From assembly GCA_026399835.1 (NCBI GenBank), contig JAPLQE010000013.1:1-64000 (forward strand): a stretch of 64,000 nt of DNA, read 5' to 3'. The notes under the pieces were generated by a model, which saw nothing but the letters and a program-made list of their open reading frames with translations, ran no database searches and was not told where the DNA came from. Positions 53,699 to 63,460 of the stretch are shown here, one piece after another; position 1 is the first letter of the stretch; the number at the start of each line of letters is the position of its first letter. This stretch comes from Burkholderiales bacterium. GTDB lineage: Bacteria > Pseudomonadota > Gammaproteobacteria > Burkholderiales > Burkholderiaceae_E. Position numbers and translations under genes: made by a program.

Positions 53699-55111
53699 TC
53701 AGTACGCGTTCTCGTCGCCCCGCACCGCCTGCACGATGGTGCGCCAGACGATGAACAGGTCGAACTGCAGCGACCAGTGGCGCAGGTACTCGAGGTCGAA
53801 CTCGATGCGCCGCTTCATCTTGTCGACGGTGTCCGTCTCGCCGCGGGCGCCGTTCACCTGGGCCCAGCCGGTGATGCCCGGCTTGACCTTGTGTCGGATC
53901 ATGTAGCCCTTGATGAGCTTGCGGTACGTCTCGTTGTGCGCCACCGCGTGCGGCCGCGGCCCCACCACGCTCATGCGCCCCTGCAGCACGTTGAAGAACT
54001 GCGGCAGCTCGTCGAGCGAAGTGCGGCGCAGGAAGCCCCCGAGCGGCGTGATCCGGTCGTCGTCGCGCGTGGCCTGACGCACCTCCGCGCCGTCTTCCTG
54101 CACCTTCATCGTGCGGAACTTCCAGACCGTGATCTGTTCGCCGTCCAGGCCGTAGCGGCGCTGCTTGAAGAGCACCGGCCCCGGCATCGTCGACTTGATC
54201 GCCAGCGCGATGCCGAGCATCAGCGGCGCGGTCAGCACGATCGCCGCCAGCGACAGGCAGACGTCCGAGAGCCGCTTGATCACGCCGGTGGTGCCGTGGA
54301 AGGGCGTCTCGCAGACCGCCACCACCGGCAGCCCGCCCATCGTGTCCACGCGCGCCTGGATCAGGTCGTAGAGGAAGATGTCCGGCAGGAAGAAGATCGA
54401 GGCGGTGGTGTCGCGCAGCTGGTCGAGCAGCTTGAGGATCCGCGGCTGCGAGGCCATCGGCAGCGCGATGTAGATCTGGTCGACGCGGTTGGCGCGCACG
54501 AAGTCCGCCACCGAGTCGATCCGTCCGGTCAGCGGCAGTTCCAGCGAGTCGCCGAGCCGGGCCGGCGTGCGGTCATCGAAGAAGGCGGTGACCCGCACCG
54601 GCTGCATCGCCTGCGAGTCGAGCAGCGAGCGGGCGAGCGTGCGGCCGAGCTCGTTGGCACCGATGATCACCGCGGTGTGCTGCGCCCGCATCGACAGCAC
54701 CCGCGGCAGCAGCCACGGCGCGATCACATGCGCCGCCGCCTGCATCACCGGCGTGGCCACCACCCACCAGGCCAGCATGTTCGGCGGGAATTCCTTGAGC
54801 ATGTTCGTGGCCAGGCCGAACACCACCATCAGTCCGGCGAGCACCGCCCAGTTGCCGAAGATCTGCCGCAGCAGCTTGGCCGGGCGGTAGGAGTAGGGCA
54901 GCGATCCGGGATAGCCCAGCGAGAAGGCGATCACCGCGAGGACCAGGTCCTTGTTCTCGATGTGACCCCGCGTCAGCCAGGCCGCGCCGAGCAGCGCGAT
55001 GACGGTGAGCAAGGGGTCGCAGACCGTCCGCGCCAGGGCAACCAGACTGCGGCTGCCGCTGCGCACGACGGACCGAGAGGCGGAGAGGCCGCCGGGCGGT
55101 GGGATACCCAA
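53699..55111 (-). CDS. Undecaprenyl-phosphate glucose phosphotransferase
   Basis: Starts exopolysaccharide repeat units by moving glucose-1-phosphate onto undecaprenyl phosphate. 470 residues: four N-terminal helices, a CoA-binding-like Rossmann domain ('AVIIGANELGRTLARSLL', 'FFDDRTPARLG'), a fifth helix, and the C-terminal sugar transferase domain with 'FKQRRYGLDGEQITVWKFRT', 'RRTSLDELPQFFNVLQGRMS', 'VVGPRPHA' and 'KPGITGWAQVNG'. It is the WcaJ/EpsB-type enzyme, facing away from the epsD-like gene. Confidence 0.94.
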   Translation of the reverse strand: MGIPPPGGLSASRSVVRSGSRSLVALARTVCDPLLTVIALLGAAWLTRGHIENKDLVLAVIAFSLGYPGSLPYSYRPAKLLRQIFGNWAVLAGLMVVFGLATNMLKEFPPNMLAWWVVATPVMQAAAHVIAPWLLPRVLSMRAQHTAVIIGANELGRTLARSLLDSQAMQPVRVTAFFDDRTPARLGDSLELPLTGRIDSVADFVRANRVDQIYIALPMASQPRILKLLDQLRDTTASIFFLPDIFLYDLIQARVDTMGGLPVVAVCETPFHGTTGVIKRLSDVCLSLAAIVLTAPLMLGIALAIKSTMPGPVLFKQRRYGLDGEQITVWKFRTMKVQEDGAEVRQATRDDDRITPLGGFLRRTSLDELPQFFNVLQGRMSVVGPRPHAVAHNETYRKLIKGYMIRHKVKPGITGWAQVNGARGETDTVDKMKRRIEFDLEYLRHWSLQFDLFIVWRTIVQAVRGDENAY

Positions 55112-55374
55112 GATTGTGTCTGCCAGAAGGTGGACCGATCATAACCGCGCCACTTCGTGGACTGCTCACCCATTCGAACGATCGAGTCGGGTAAGACGCG
55201 CGGTTGCGACGCTGCCTTCGTCAATGTTGCCGATACTCGCTCGCCGTGGGCAGTTCCGCGCCGTCAAGGAGTGTGTCGGATGGCGCCTCGCGTGCCCGTG
55301 CGCCTTGTGGTGCCAGTGTGTTGGCTATGATGCGGCCCGACCGTGCCGTTGCACGCGTCGACACCGAGACTGCG

Positions 55375-56376
55375 ATGACCACACTTTCCTGCAACGCTCG
55401 TCTTGCACCCGGCCCCTTCGAACGCCGCCGCGCCTGTATTGCGAGACCCGTTCCCGCGCGCTTCGTCAGAGTGGCCGCAGCGCTCGCCGTGGCGCTCGCC
55501 GTGGCGGCCTGCGGCGGTGGCGGCAGCGGGGCGAAGAAGGCAACGCAGGTCGTCGCGAAGGTCAACGACGACGAGCTCTCCGTCCACCAGATCAACTTCG
55601 TGCTCCAGCGCACCCCCGGCATCCCGCCCGAGCGGGCCGCCGAGGCCCGCAAGGAAGTGCTCGAGCGCCTGATCGACCAGGAACTCGCCGTCCAGCGCGC
55701 CAAGGGGTCGAAGCTCGACCGGGACGCCGAGATCATGCAGCGCCTCGAAGCCGCGCGGCGCGAGGTGCTGGCGCGTGCCTACATGGAGCGCGTCGCCGCC
55801 CAGGTGCCCAAGCCGGATGCGAACGAAGTCGCCAAGTTCTTCGCCGACAACCCGGCGCTGTTCGCCGAGCGGCGCATCTGGCGCCTGAACGAGATCGTGT
55901 TGCCCGGCCAGCCCAGCAACTGGACGACGCTGTCCAAGCAGCTGGCGCCAGTGAAGACCGCCGCCGAGGCCGCGGACCTTCTGCGTCGCGCCGGCATCGA
56001 CTCCGCCGTCGCCACCAACGTGGCGCGGGGCAGCGAAGGCATCCCGCTCGACCTGCTGCCGAAGTTCGCCAAGCTCAAGGACGGCGAGGTGGCCATCTTC
56101 CAGAACGGTCCCCAGCTCGTCATCGCCGAGATCCGCTCGAGCCAGCCCGCGCCACTCGATGCCAAGCAGGCCGGTCCCGCGATCGAGCAGTTCATCATGA
56201 ACCGCCGACGCACCGAAGCGGCGCAGGCCGAGATGAAGCGGCTCCGTGACGGGGCGAAGATCGAATACAAGGGTGACTTCGCCCAAGGGGCTACCGCTCC
56301 GGCGACCAAGCCCGCGCCCAAGGCACCGGACGGCGAAAAGGGCGCGATCGAGCGGGGTATCGGTGGACTGAAATGA
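55375..56376 (+). CDS. EpsD family peptidyl-prolyl isomerase-like lipoprotein
   Basis: 333 residues. Lipobox 'AVAACGGG' near residue 44, then a SurA-like chaperone domain ('VVAKVNDDELSVHQINFVLQ', 'ARKEVLERLIDQELAVQ') and a divergent parvulin-like C-terminal part ('FADNPALFAERRIWRLNEIV', 'DGEVAIFQNGPQLVIAEI'). The composition matches the EpsD family of EpsH/PEP-CTERM exopolysaccharide loci. ATG 55375 is preferred; TATGAT at 55326-55331 is a candidate -10. Isomerase activity is not certain in this family. Confidence 0.88.
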   Translation: MTTLSCNARLAPGPFERRRACIARPVPARFVRVAAALAVALAVAACGGGGSGAKKATQVVAKVNDDELSVHQINFVLQRTPGIPPERAAEARKEVLERLIDQELAVQRAKGSKLDRDAEIMQRLEAARREVLARAYMERVAAQVPKPDANEVAKFFADNPALFAERRIWRLNEIVLPGQPSNWTTLSKQLAPVKTAAEAADLLRRAGIDSAVATNVARGSEGIPLDLLPKFAKLKDGEVAIFQNGPQLVIAEIRSSQPAPLDAKQAGPAIEQFIMNRRRTEAAQAEMKRLRDGAKIEYKGDFAQGATAPATKPAPKAPDGEKGAIERGIGGLK

Positions 56377-56451
56377 TCCTGCCGCAATCGGGCGCGAAAC
56401 TTGCCTACATGGGTGATTCGCCCATCGAAGGTATCCCCGCTCCGCGTCGCC

Positions 56452-56769
56452 ATGACTGAACCCCGCACCAACACCGCGTTTCTCCGCCGCGCCGTCACCA
56501 TTGCACTGGCCTGTGTCTGTCTCGGGGCGCCTGTCGCCGCGCAGGACGGCCCGAAGCCGCTGTCCCTGGCCGCTGCCACGGCTTACGTGGGCACAGCTGG
56601 CGAGGCGCGCGAGATCCGGGCGCTGAGGGATCCTCAGGTCGTCGTGACCCGCCTGCCGCTGCCGAGCGCGGTGGTGGCCTCGATCTCCGAGGATGCGGTG
56701 GCGGCGCCGGGCACGATGTTCCTGGTACTGGCGGGAATGATGCTGTGGATCGCTGGGCGGCGACGCTAG
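56452..56769 (+). CDS. Small exported protein with PEP-CTERM-like tail
   Basis: 105 residues. Signal peptide 'AVTIALACVCLGAPVAAQDG', a short unique middle, and the C-terminus 'APGTMFLVLAGMMLWIAGRR'. The tail has the hydrophobic helix and basic end of PEP-CTERM, but the PEP triplet is replaced by AAPGT. It lies between the EpsD-like and PEP-CTERM genes, where an EpsE export protein is often found. No further function can be named. Confidence 0.7.
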   Translation: MTEPRTNTAFLRRAVTIALACVCLGAPVAAQDGPKPLSLAAATAYVGTAGEAREIRALRDPQVVVTRLPLPSAVVASISEDAVAAPGTMFLVLAGMMLWIAGRRR

Positions 56770-56901
56770 GCGTCTGAAGGACGGCCGCCGGCCTGTCAGA
56801 CTCGGCCGTCCTCGGCCACCGGCGCCACCCCGTAGGGTGATGGAACGCCGACGAACGGTAAGGTATGCTCCAGTTAAGGCTTGTTCAACCTCGAGAACAC
56901 C

Positions 56902-57546
56902 ATGCGCATCGCACTTTCCGGTCTCGTCGCACTGTCCCTGTCCACCGCGGCAGTGGCTGCGCCCGTGTTCACGGACAGCTTCGAGAGCCCGGCAATCTCC
57001 ACCGCGTACCAGACCTTCTCGTCCGGGTCGATGGTCGGTGACTGGAACGTGGGCGGCCTGTCGGTGGATCTCGTCCGGTCACCGGTGTTCGCGATCCCGG
57101 CTGCCGACGGTAACCAGTACATCGACCTAGTCGGCTCCGGGCCCGGCGCCATCTCGCGCAACCTGACCACGCTGGTGCCCAACCAGGAGTACCAGCTGAC
57201 CTTCCAGTACCGAGGCAACTTCCTCGACCCGAATCCGGCCTTCGGCCAGTACCTGGGTCTGGCCGTCGCGGGCGCCGGGTTGCCCACCACCATCGGCATC
57301 ACCTTCGCCGATTCCCAGCAGGGCTGGAAGACCGCGACGCTGAACTTCTCCGCCACGTCGCCGTCCACGCTGCTGAGCTTCAGCGCGCTCACCAGCGGCA
57401 CGAACTTCAGCGGCGGCCTGTTGATCGACGACATCAGTGTGGCGGCCGTGCCGGAGGCGCACGAGTGGGCGATGATGCTCGCCGGTCTCGGTCTGGTGGG
57501 CTGGGCCGTCCGGCGTCGCCAGCAACCGTCCGCGGCGCTGGCCTGA
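56902..57546 (+). CDS. PEP-CTERM sorting-signal protein, DUF642-like domain
   Basis: 214 residues. Signal peptide 'MRIALSGLVALSLSTAAVAA'. The body is DUF642-like: 'FTDSFESPAIS', 'DGNQYIDLVGSGPGAISRNL', 'LVPNQEYQLTFQYRGN', 'LLIDDISVAAV'. The tail 'VPEAHEWAMMLAGLGLVGWA' plus RRR is a PEP-CTERM signal (PEA variant) for exosortase processing. TGGAAC-17-TATGCT at 56841-56869 could be a promoter. A strong terminator follows. Such proteins are typically secreted with the matrix. Confidence 0.88.
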   Translation: MRIALSGLVALSLSTAAVAAPVFTDSFESPAISTAYQTFSSGSMVGDWNVGGLSVDLVRSPVFAIPAADGNQYIDLVGSGPGAISRNLTTLVPNQEYQLTFQYRGNFLDPNPAFGQYLGLAVAGAGLPTTIGITFADSQQGWKTATLNFSATSPSTLLSFSALTSGTNFSGGLLIDDISVAAVPEAHEWAMMLAGLGLVGWAVRRRQQPSAALA

Positions 57547-57564
57547 GCCGACCGCTTCGCATCG

Positions 57565-57589
57565 AAACGCCCGCTGATGCGGGCGTTTT
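57565..57589 (+). terminator. Rho-independent terminator after the PEP-CTERM gene
   Basis: Perfect 10-bp stem AAACGCCCGC / GCGGGCGTTT with a TGAT loop and further T, then TCGTCTGTT. It begins 18 nt after the stop codon. Confidence 0.85.
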
Positions 57590-57607
57590 CGTCTGTTGCA
57601 TCGCAGG

Positions 57608-57628
57608 CGGCCCGCGTGTTGCGGGCCG
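57608..57628 (+). terminator. Second hairpin downstream of the PEP-CTERM gene
   Basis: 8-bp stem CGGCCCGC / GCGGGCCG with a GTGTT loop, followed by TTCGCCTTT. A likely backup terminator, 19 nt from the first. Confidence 0.5.
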
Positions 57629-57816
57629 TTCGCCTTTCCCGGGTACGGGTGCCATCGTGCCGATCGATCTTGGCTGCTCTGACATAATCCAATCCCCTGG
57701 TTCGGCGCTGCGTGTCATCCTGACGGCAGCGCTTCATCTAGGGTGAGCTGCATTCCCAGGTCGTCGATGCTCCGCCGGTCGAAGCCGACTCAACGCCCAG
57801 GCCATCTCTCGCGTCC

Positions 57817-60249
57817 ATGACTCTCCAGCAGTTCGTCGATATCCTGAAGGCCCGCTGGAAGCTCGCGCTCCTGCTGTTCTCGCTGACGCTCGGCTCGGCC
57901 GCCGGGGTGTCGCTCGTGCTGCCGTCGAAGTACACCGCCACGGCGCAGGTGCTGGTCGACATTAAGAGTCCGGACCCGGTGCTGGGGCTGCTGATACCCG
58001 GGCAACTCACGCCTGGCTTCATGGCCACCCAGATCGACATCATCACCAGCCAGCGGGTGGCGCTCAACGTCGTCGATACGCTGAGGATCGCGGAGAACGC
58101 CCAGGCCATCGAGCAATGGCAACAGGCCACCGACAGGCAAGGATCCATTCGGCACTACTTCTCGGACCTGCTGCTCAAGGACCTGGACGTCAAGCCATCG
58201 CGCGAATCCACCGTCATGGCGATCACCTACACCGGCCGGGATCCTGCATTCGCGGCGATCATCGCGAACGCGTTCGCGCAGGCCTACGTCGATCTGAGCG
58301 TCCAGCTGAAGGTCGAGCCCGCCCGGCAGACCCGCGGGTTCTTCGATACCCAGACACAGGCGCTGCGCGACCGGCTCGAAGCGGCGCAGAACCGCCTGAC
58401 CGCGTATCAGCGCGACAAGGGCATCGTCTCGGCGGACGAGCGCCTGGATGTCGAGAACACCCGGCTGGCCGAGCTGTCGAGCCAGCTCGTGACCTTGCAG
58501 GCCTTGGCCGGCGAGGCCTCTCGCCGACAGGCGCTCGCAAAGGATGCCGCGTCTCGCGGCACGTCTGAGGATGTGCCCGAAGTGCTGTCCAGCGCGCTCG
58601 TCCAGTCGCTCAAGGCTGAGCTCGCTCGTGTCGACGGACGCCTGGATCAGCAGGGCGCCGTGCTCGGCACCCAGCATCCCGACATCCTCAAGCTCAAGGA
58701 AGAGCGTGCCTCGATCGTGCGGAAGATCGAGCGCGAGACGGCTGCGATCACCGGCAGCCTGGGCAATGCCTCCAAGATCCAGAGCCAGCGTGAAGGCGAT
58801 CTGAAGGTCGCGCTGGATCGGCAGCGTGCCAAGGTGCTGGAGATCAAGCAGGTACGCGACGAGCTGACCGTGCTCCAGCGCGATGTCGAGAGTGCTCAGC
58901 GGGCCTTCGACGCCGTCTCGCAGCGGCTGAGCCAGACCTCCCTCGAAAGCCAGAGCACCCAGTCGAACGTCGTCGTGCTCACCCCCGCCTCCGAGCCCCG
59001 CAAGCCGTCGAGTCCCAAGCTCGTGCTGAACGCCGCGGTCGGTGCCTTCCTGGGCGCCCTGCTGGGGGTGGGTGGCGCTCTGGCGGCAGAGCTGAGAAAC
59101 CGCCGCGTGCGCGGACCGCAGGACCTGGAGCTGGCCAGCGGCGTCCGTCCGATGGGCACGCTGCGCAATGCCTTCCGAGGCAAGCGCAGCGGCATCGCGA
59201 CGCGTCGCGGCACGCGCTTGCCATGGCTCAGGTCGAGCCGTGCTCTCGCTGGTCCCGGCCAGGACGCCGCGGGCGTCGAAACCCAGATCTTCGCGCCCAC
59301 CATGTTCGGTGCGCTGCCCGACGCCGAGGAGGCGCGCGACCCTCTGGCCGCCACGCAGGGCAACGAGGCCGCCGGATCCAGTGCCTCGACGACTGGTGGT
59401 CAGGGTGCATCGCGCATGCCGATCGGCCGCATTCTCGTGCAGGCCGGCCTCATCCACCCACCCGAAGTCGAGCGAATCCTCGCCTGGGCCAGGCAGGAGG
59501 GGATGCGATTCGGTGAGGCGGCAGTGGCCCACAAGCTGGTCACCACCGAACAAGTCGAGCGTGCGCTCGCCTACCAGTTCGACTATGCCGTGCTCGAACG
59601 CGGCACCAGTGGCGTGACCGACGAAGTCGTGGCCGCCTATGACGGCCGCAACCCGCTGGTCGCCGACCTGCGCCGCCTGCGCGCCAAGATCCGCAGCGCG
59701 CAGATCGCCGCTCCGCCGGAATCGCCGCTCAAGTCGCTCGCCGTGATTTCTTCGGGCAGCGGCGACGGCAAGTCCTTCCTCGCGGCCAACCTCGCCGTGA
59801 CCTTCTCGCAGATGGGGCAGCGCACGCTGCTCATCGACGCCGACCTGAGGCGCGGCCGCCTGCACCGGATGTTCGGGCTGGCCAATGGCACGGGGCTGTC
59901 GTCGATGCTCAACCACAGCATCGTGCCGGGGTCCCTGCAGCGCATTCCGGGCCTTCGAAACCTGACCGTGCTCACCCGCGGACCCGACGCTCCCAATCCT
60001 TCCGAACTGCTCTCGCGCGACGTCTTCGAGCATCTGCTCGAGGCGTTCGCACGGTCGTTCGACATCGTGATCCTGGATACGCCCGGCGTAGCCGAGGAGC
60101 CGGACGCCACGCTCGTCGCGCAGCGGGCCGGTGCGGCGCTGGTGATGGCTCGAAAGGATGTGAGTGCGTTCGAGGCCGTGGTGGAGCTGGTGGAGAGCGG
60201 CGGGACGCAGCGGGTGGCGGTGCTGGGGAGTGTGCTGAATCAGGCGTGA
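57817..60249 (+). CDS. Fused EpsF-EpsG: polysaccharide chain-length determinant and tyrosine kinase
   Basis: 810 residues. N-terminal Wzz/GumC domain: helix 'ARWKLALLLFSLTLGSAAGV', coiled coil about 175-390, 'PASEPRKPSSPKLVLN' and second helix (about 402-426). A low-complexity segment (about 445-525) leads to a MshE-N-like domain ('IGRILVQAGLIHPPEVERIL', 'RFGEAAVAHKLVTTEQVERA') and a BY-kinase domain: Walker A 'SSGSGDGKSFLAANL' (K652), Walker A' 'TLLIDADLRRG', Walker B 'IVILDTPGV'. The C-terminus lacks a tyrosine cluster. EpsF and EpsG are separate genes in the best known loci. CATAAT at 57683-57688 may be a -10. Confidence 0.9.
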   Translation: MTLQQFVDILKARWKLALLLFSLTLGSAAGVSLVLPSKYTATAQVLVDIKSPDPVLGLLIPGQLTPGFMATQIDIITSQRVALNVVDTLRIAENAQAIEQWQQATDRQGSIRHYFSDLLLKDLDVKPSRESTVMAITYTGRDPAFAAIIANAFAQAYVDLSVQLKVEPARQTRGFFDTQTQALRDRLEAAQNRLTAYQRDKGIVSADERLDVENTRLAELSSQLVTLQALAGEASRRQALAKDAASRGTSEDVPEVLSSALVQSLKAELARVDGRLDQQGAVLGTQHPDILKLKEERASIVRKIERETAAITGSLGNASKIQSQREGDLKVALDRQRAKVLEIKQVRDELTVLQRDVESAQRAFDAVSQRLSQTSLESQSTQSNVVVLTPASEPRKPSSPKLVLNAAVGAFLGALLGVGGALAAELRNRRVRGPQDLELASGVRPMGTLRNAFRGKRSGIATRRGTRLPWLRSSRALAGPGQDAAGVETQIFAPTMFGALPDAEEARDPLAATQGNEAAGSSASTTGGQGASRMPIGRILVQAGLIHPPEVERILAWARQEGMRFGEAAVAHKLVTTEQVERALAYQFDYAVLERGTSGVTDEVVAAYDGRNPLVADLRRLRAKIRSAQIAAPPESPLKSLAVISSGSGDGKSFLAANLAVTFSQMGQRTLLIDADLRRGRLHRMFGLANGTGLSSMLNHSIVPGSLQRIPGLRNLTVLTRGPDAPNPSELLSRDVFEHLLEAFARSFDIVILDTPGVAEEPDATLVAQRAGAALVMARKDVSAFEAVVELVESGGTQRVAVLGSVLNQA

Positions 60250-60662
60250 GGGTGAGGCAGCCCGCTCACGCCAGGGGTGCTGAAGAAACACACGGGGTCG
60301 CCAGCCATCACATCCTCGGAGCCGCGTCGGCTGAATTGCGAAGAGCTGAAAAGAGTAATTGATGCAAACGCCGCAGGCCGCAACGGGCCTGAGAGTCGCG
60401 CAGAGCAGTATCGTCCTGCGACTAAAGAACACCATTCGGTTGGGTCTGACCATGGCCGTAGGATTATCGCAATCCGGACGCAACGACGCTTCCGCGCTGC
60501 TGATCGCGACGCTTGGGGTACTCGATTCCTCGCTTTTGCTTGGCGATGCCAGGTTTCATGGCAACCGCCGGTCGCCATGCACGCGTGGATCACATCGCCC
60601 AGAAGATCTTCTGAGAGTGCAGGAGCATCGCGCATGCTCCATCGCTCGCCTAGTCGGGGTGT
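60250..60662. other. Gene-poor gap after the EpsF-EpsG fusion
   Basis: 413 bp. Short open frames on both strands show no domain-like content, start signals or codon bias like the neighbours. The base composition falls here compared with the left side of the window. No terminator or mobile-element end was found. It may hold the promoter for the polymerase-like gene. Confidence 0.5.
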
Positions 60663-61923
60663 ATGTCGATGAATAAGCAGCTTTCCTTCGGCCCAGAACG
60701 GATAGCCAAGCGGCGTTTGGAGAAGATCCAGGGTTTTCCGATGTTCTCCCAGTGGGTCTGCATTTTTTCGATACTGCTGGCCGCGATGTTGTGCGTATCC
60801 CAAAGGGCGTTTCGGGAGAACTACATCGGCGGCGGTATCCGACACCTTCCGACGGTGCTGTTCGTCATGGGGTTAGCGTTCCAGGTGGCATCGGAAAGGC
60901 TGTTCGGCCGGAAGGAGTTCCGCGTCGATTTGCCGCAGGTCGGTCTTTCGGCATTCGCAGTGCTCGCTGTTTGGTCAATTCTCGGCTCGACCTTCGCGAT
61001 GGTCGTGGAGGACGTAGACCACCACTACCTGACCTTCGGGGTGGGAATGGCGCTCGTGCCTCTTCTCTTTTGGTGGACACACCGGTCGCTCGGGCCTCTG
61101 GCAAGCGAAAACGTACTGATTTCAGCATGGGGGTTGGTTTTCGCGAGCGCGATAATGGCGCTGATTTTTGCGCCGGCCACCCACGAAGTTCTGCACGAAC
61201 TCGAATTCTTGGTGTTCCCTTTCTTATTATTCCTCTGGCTAAGGTTTCGAGCGAGTGTGTTGAGACTGTCCGTACTCGTGGCGTTGGTGATGACAGCCTA
61301 TATGACACATAAGTGGACGGGCTACATAACTGCTGGCCTTGCGGTGCTGTACGTTCTGGCTCTGGGGCTAGTGGACTCGAATCGTGTTCGTCGTGGAATT
61401 GGTGTCGCGAAACTCTTCGGATCGATAGGCGGCCTACTGCTGGTGGTTGCGGCCTGCGTTTTCATGTATTCCACGAGAGATTCGATGCCCAGCGGCAACA
61501 CAAGTGTCCGGTTGCACCAGTACGCGATCGCCCTAGAGGAGATTGGTAAAGCCCCGGTCTTCGGCCAGTTCTATGCAGGCGAGTCGGGGATCCTCTACAG
61601 GGAGTACCTGGAGACTAAGCTCATCCCAACGCACAGCGACCTGATCGACGTTTTGAGGCAAGGGGGGGCGTTGGCATTCGCCATTTTCTGCATCGGATAT
61701 GGGAGTATCGTTGCTGTCTTGTTTCGGGCTGCCCTGAAGAAGAATCTGAAGAGTCCTATCGTTCATGCGACTCTGTATCTCTCCCTGTCTGCACTGGCAA
61801 CACTCGCAGTAAACCCGATTCTTCTGAAGCCCATGTTCGCGATGACACTCTGGGCCTTCCTGGCACTTGGATCTGCTGTTGCCGCATCCCGGGTGCAGGA
61901 CGAGAAGGGCTGGGTGCGGAGCA

Positions 61924-61937
<14 letters not shown>
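60663..61937 (+). CDS. O-antigen ligase/polymerase-like membrane protein
   Basis: 424 residues with 10-12 hydrophobic segments, for example 'MFSQWVCIFSILLAAMLCVS', 'VLIALLF'-like stretches and 'LFGSIGGLLLVVAACVFMYS'. A large periplasmic-type loop has 'NTSVRLHQYAIALEEIGKAP' and 'TKLIPTHSDLIDVLRQGG', the R..H..D spacing of Wzy/WaaL-type proteins. Family match is weak but topology and context fit a Wzy polymerase or ligase. ATG 60663; ATG 60669 is possible. Lower GC than the housekeeping genes. It overlaps the GH5 start by 14 bp. Confidence 0.72.
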
Positions 61938-62982
<1,045 letters not shown>

Positions 62983-63460
62983 CGGCATATCTTGCAATTC
63001 GCCGCGCGAGTGCGACTGTCTGGTCGTTCCTTCGTCGGAATACGACTCTGAAGGCTGTCTTGCCGTTAAGGGGCCTTCAGAGCGAGGGCCACGAGGCAAG
63101 TGCAGCGAGGACAGTTCTTGATGTTCGCGGTGCATCACACGCCGCCAACGTTGCGAGACGGCCTGTGTGATGTCAGTTTGATTTCGGTGGGTTTGCTGCA
63201 GCCGATAAGGCGGCTTCGTACCGATGGCAATGCCTGCTGTCGCAATCGGTATCTTGGGCGGCACGCTTCCGACAAACGATGCGGCGTCCGCCCGGGGAGT
63301 GATTGCGCCGGTGAACAGCTGACCTATTGGGCGGTCGCAGTAGACGTGGACCTGTCAAGCGGCCAGACGCAACTCAGCAGATGATTGAAACTCTTGCTTC
63401 TCCAGCTCGTTCCGCTGCCGAGGCGCGATGCGACTGGCTGCACTCGATCGGATGTAGGCC
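62983..63460. other. Gene-poor gap before the flippase gene
   Basis: 478 bp with only short, unsupported open frames. A hairpin lies at 63046-63082. Nothing else recognisable; no mobile-element remnants or RNA genes seen. Confidence 0.5.
63046..63082 (+). terminator. Inverted repeat downstream of the GH5 gene
   Basis: Perfect 10-bp arms CTCTGAAGGC / GCCTTCAGAG with a 17-nt loop, 64 nt after the GH5 stop. No T-run, and the loop is long for a classical terminator. Confidence 0.4.

Noticed and set aside
56841..56869. Possible sigma54 promoter (TGGAAC...) upstream of the PEP-CTERM gene
   Set aside because: The -12 GC element is missing at the required spacing; a sigma70-type reading with TATGCT fits better but is also weak.
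60359..60676. Open frame of 105 codons in the gap after the EPS kinase
   Set aside because: No ribosome site, domain or neighbour-like codon use; overlaps the next gene's start.
63100..63384. Short open frame in the gap before the flippase gene
   Set aside because: No recognisable content; overlapping open frames on the other strand are equally long.
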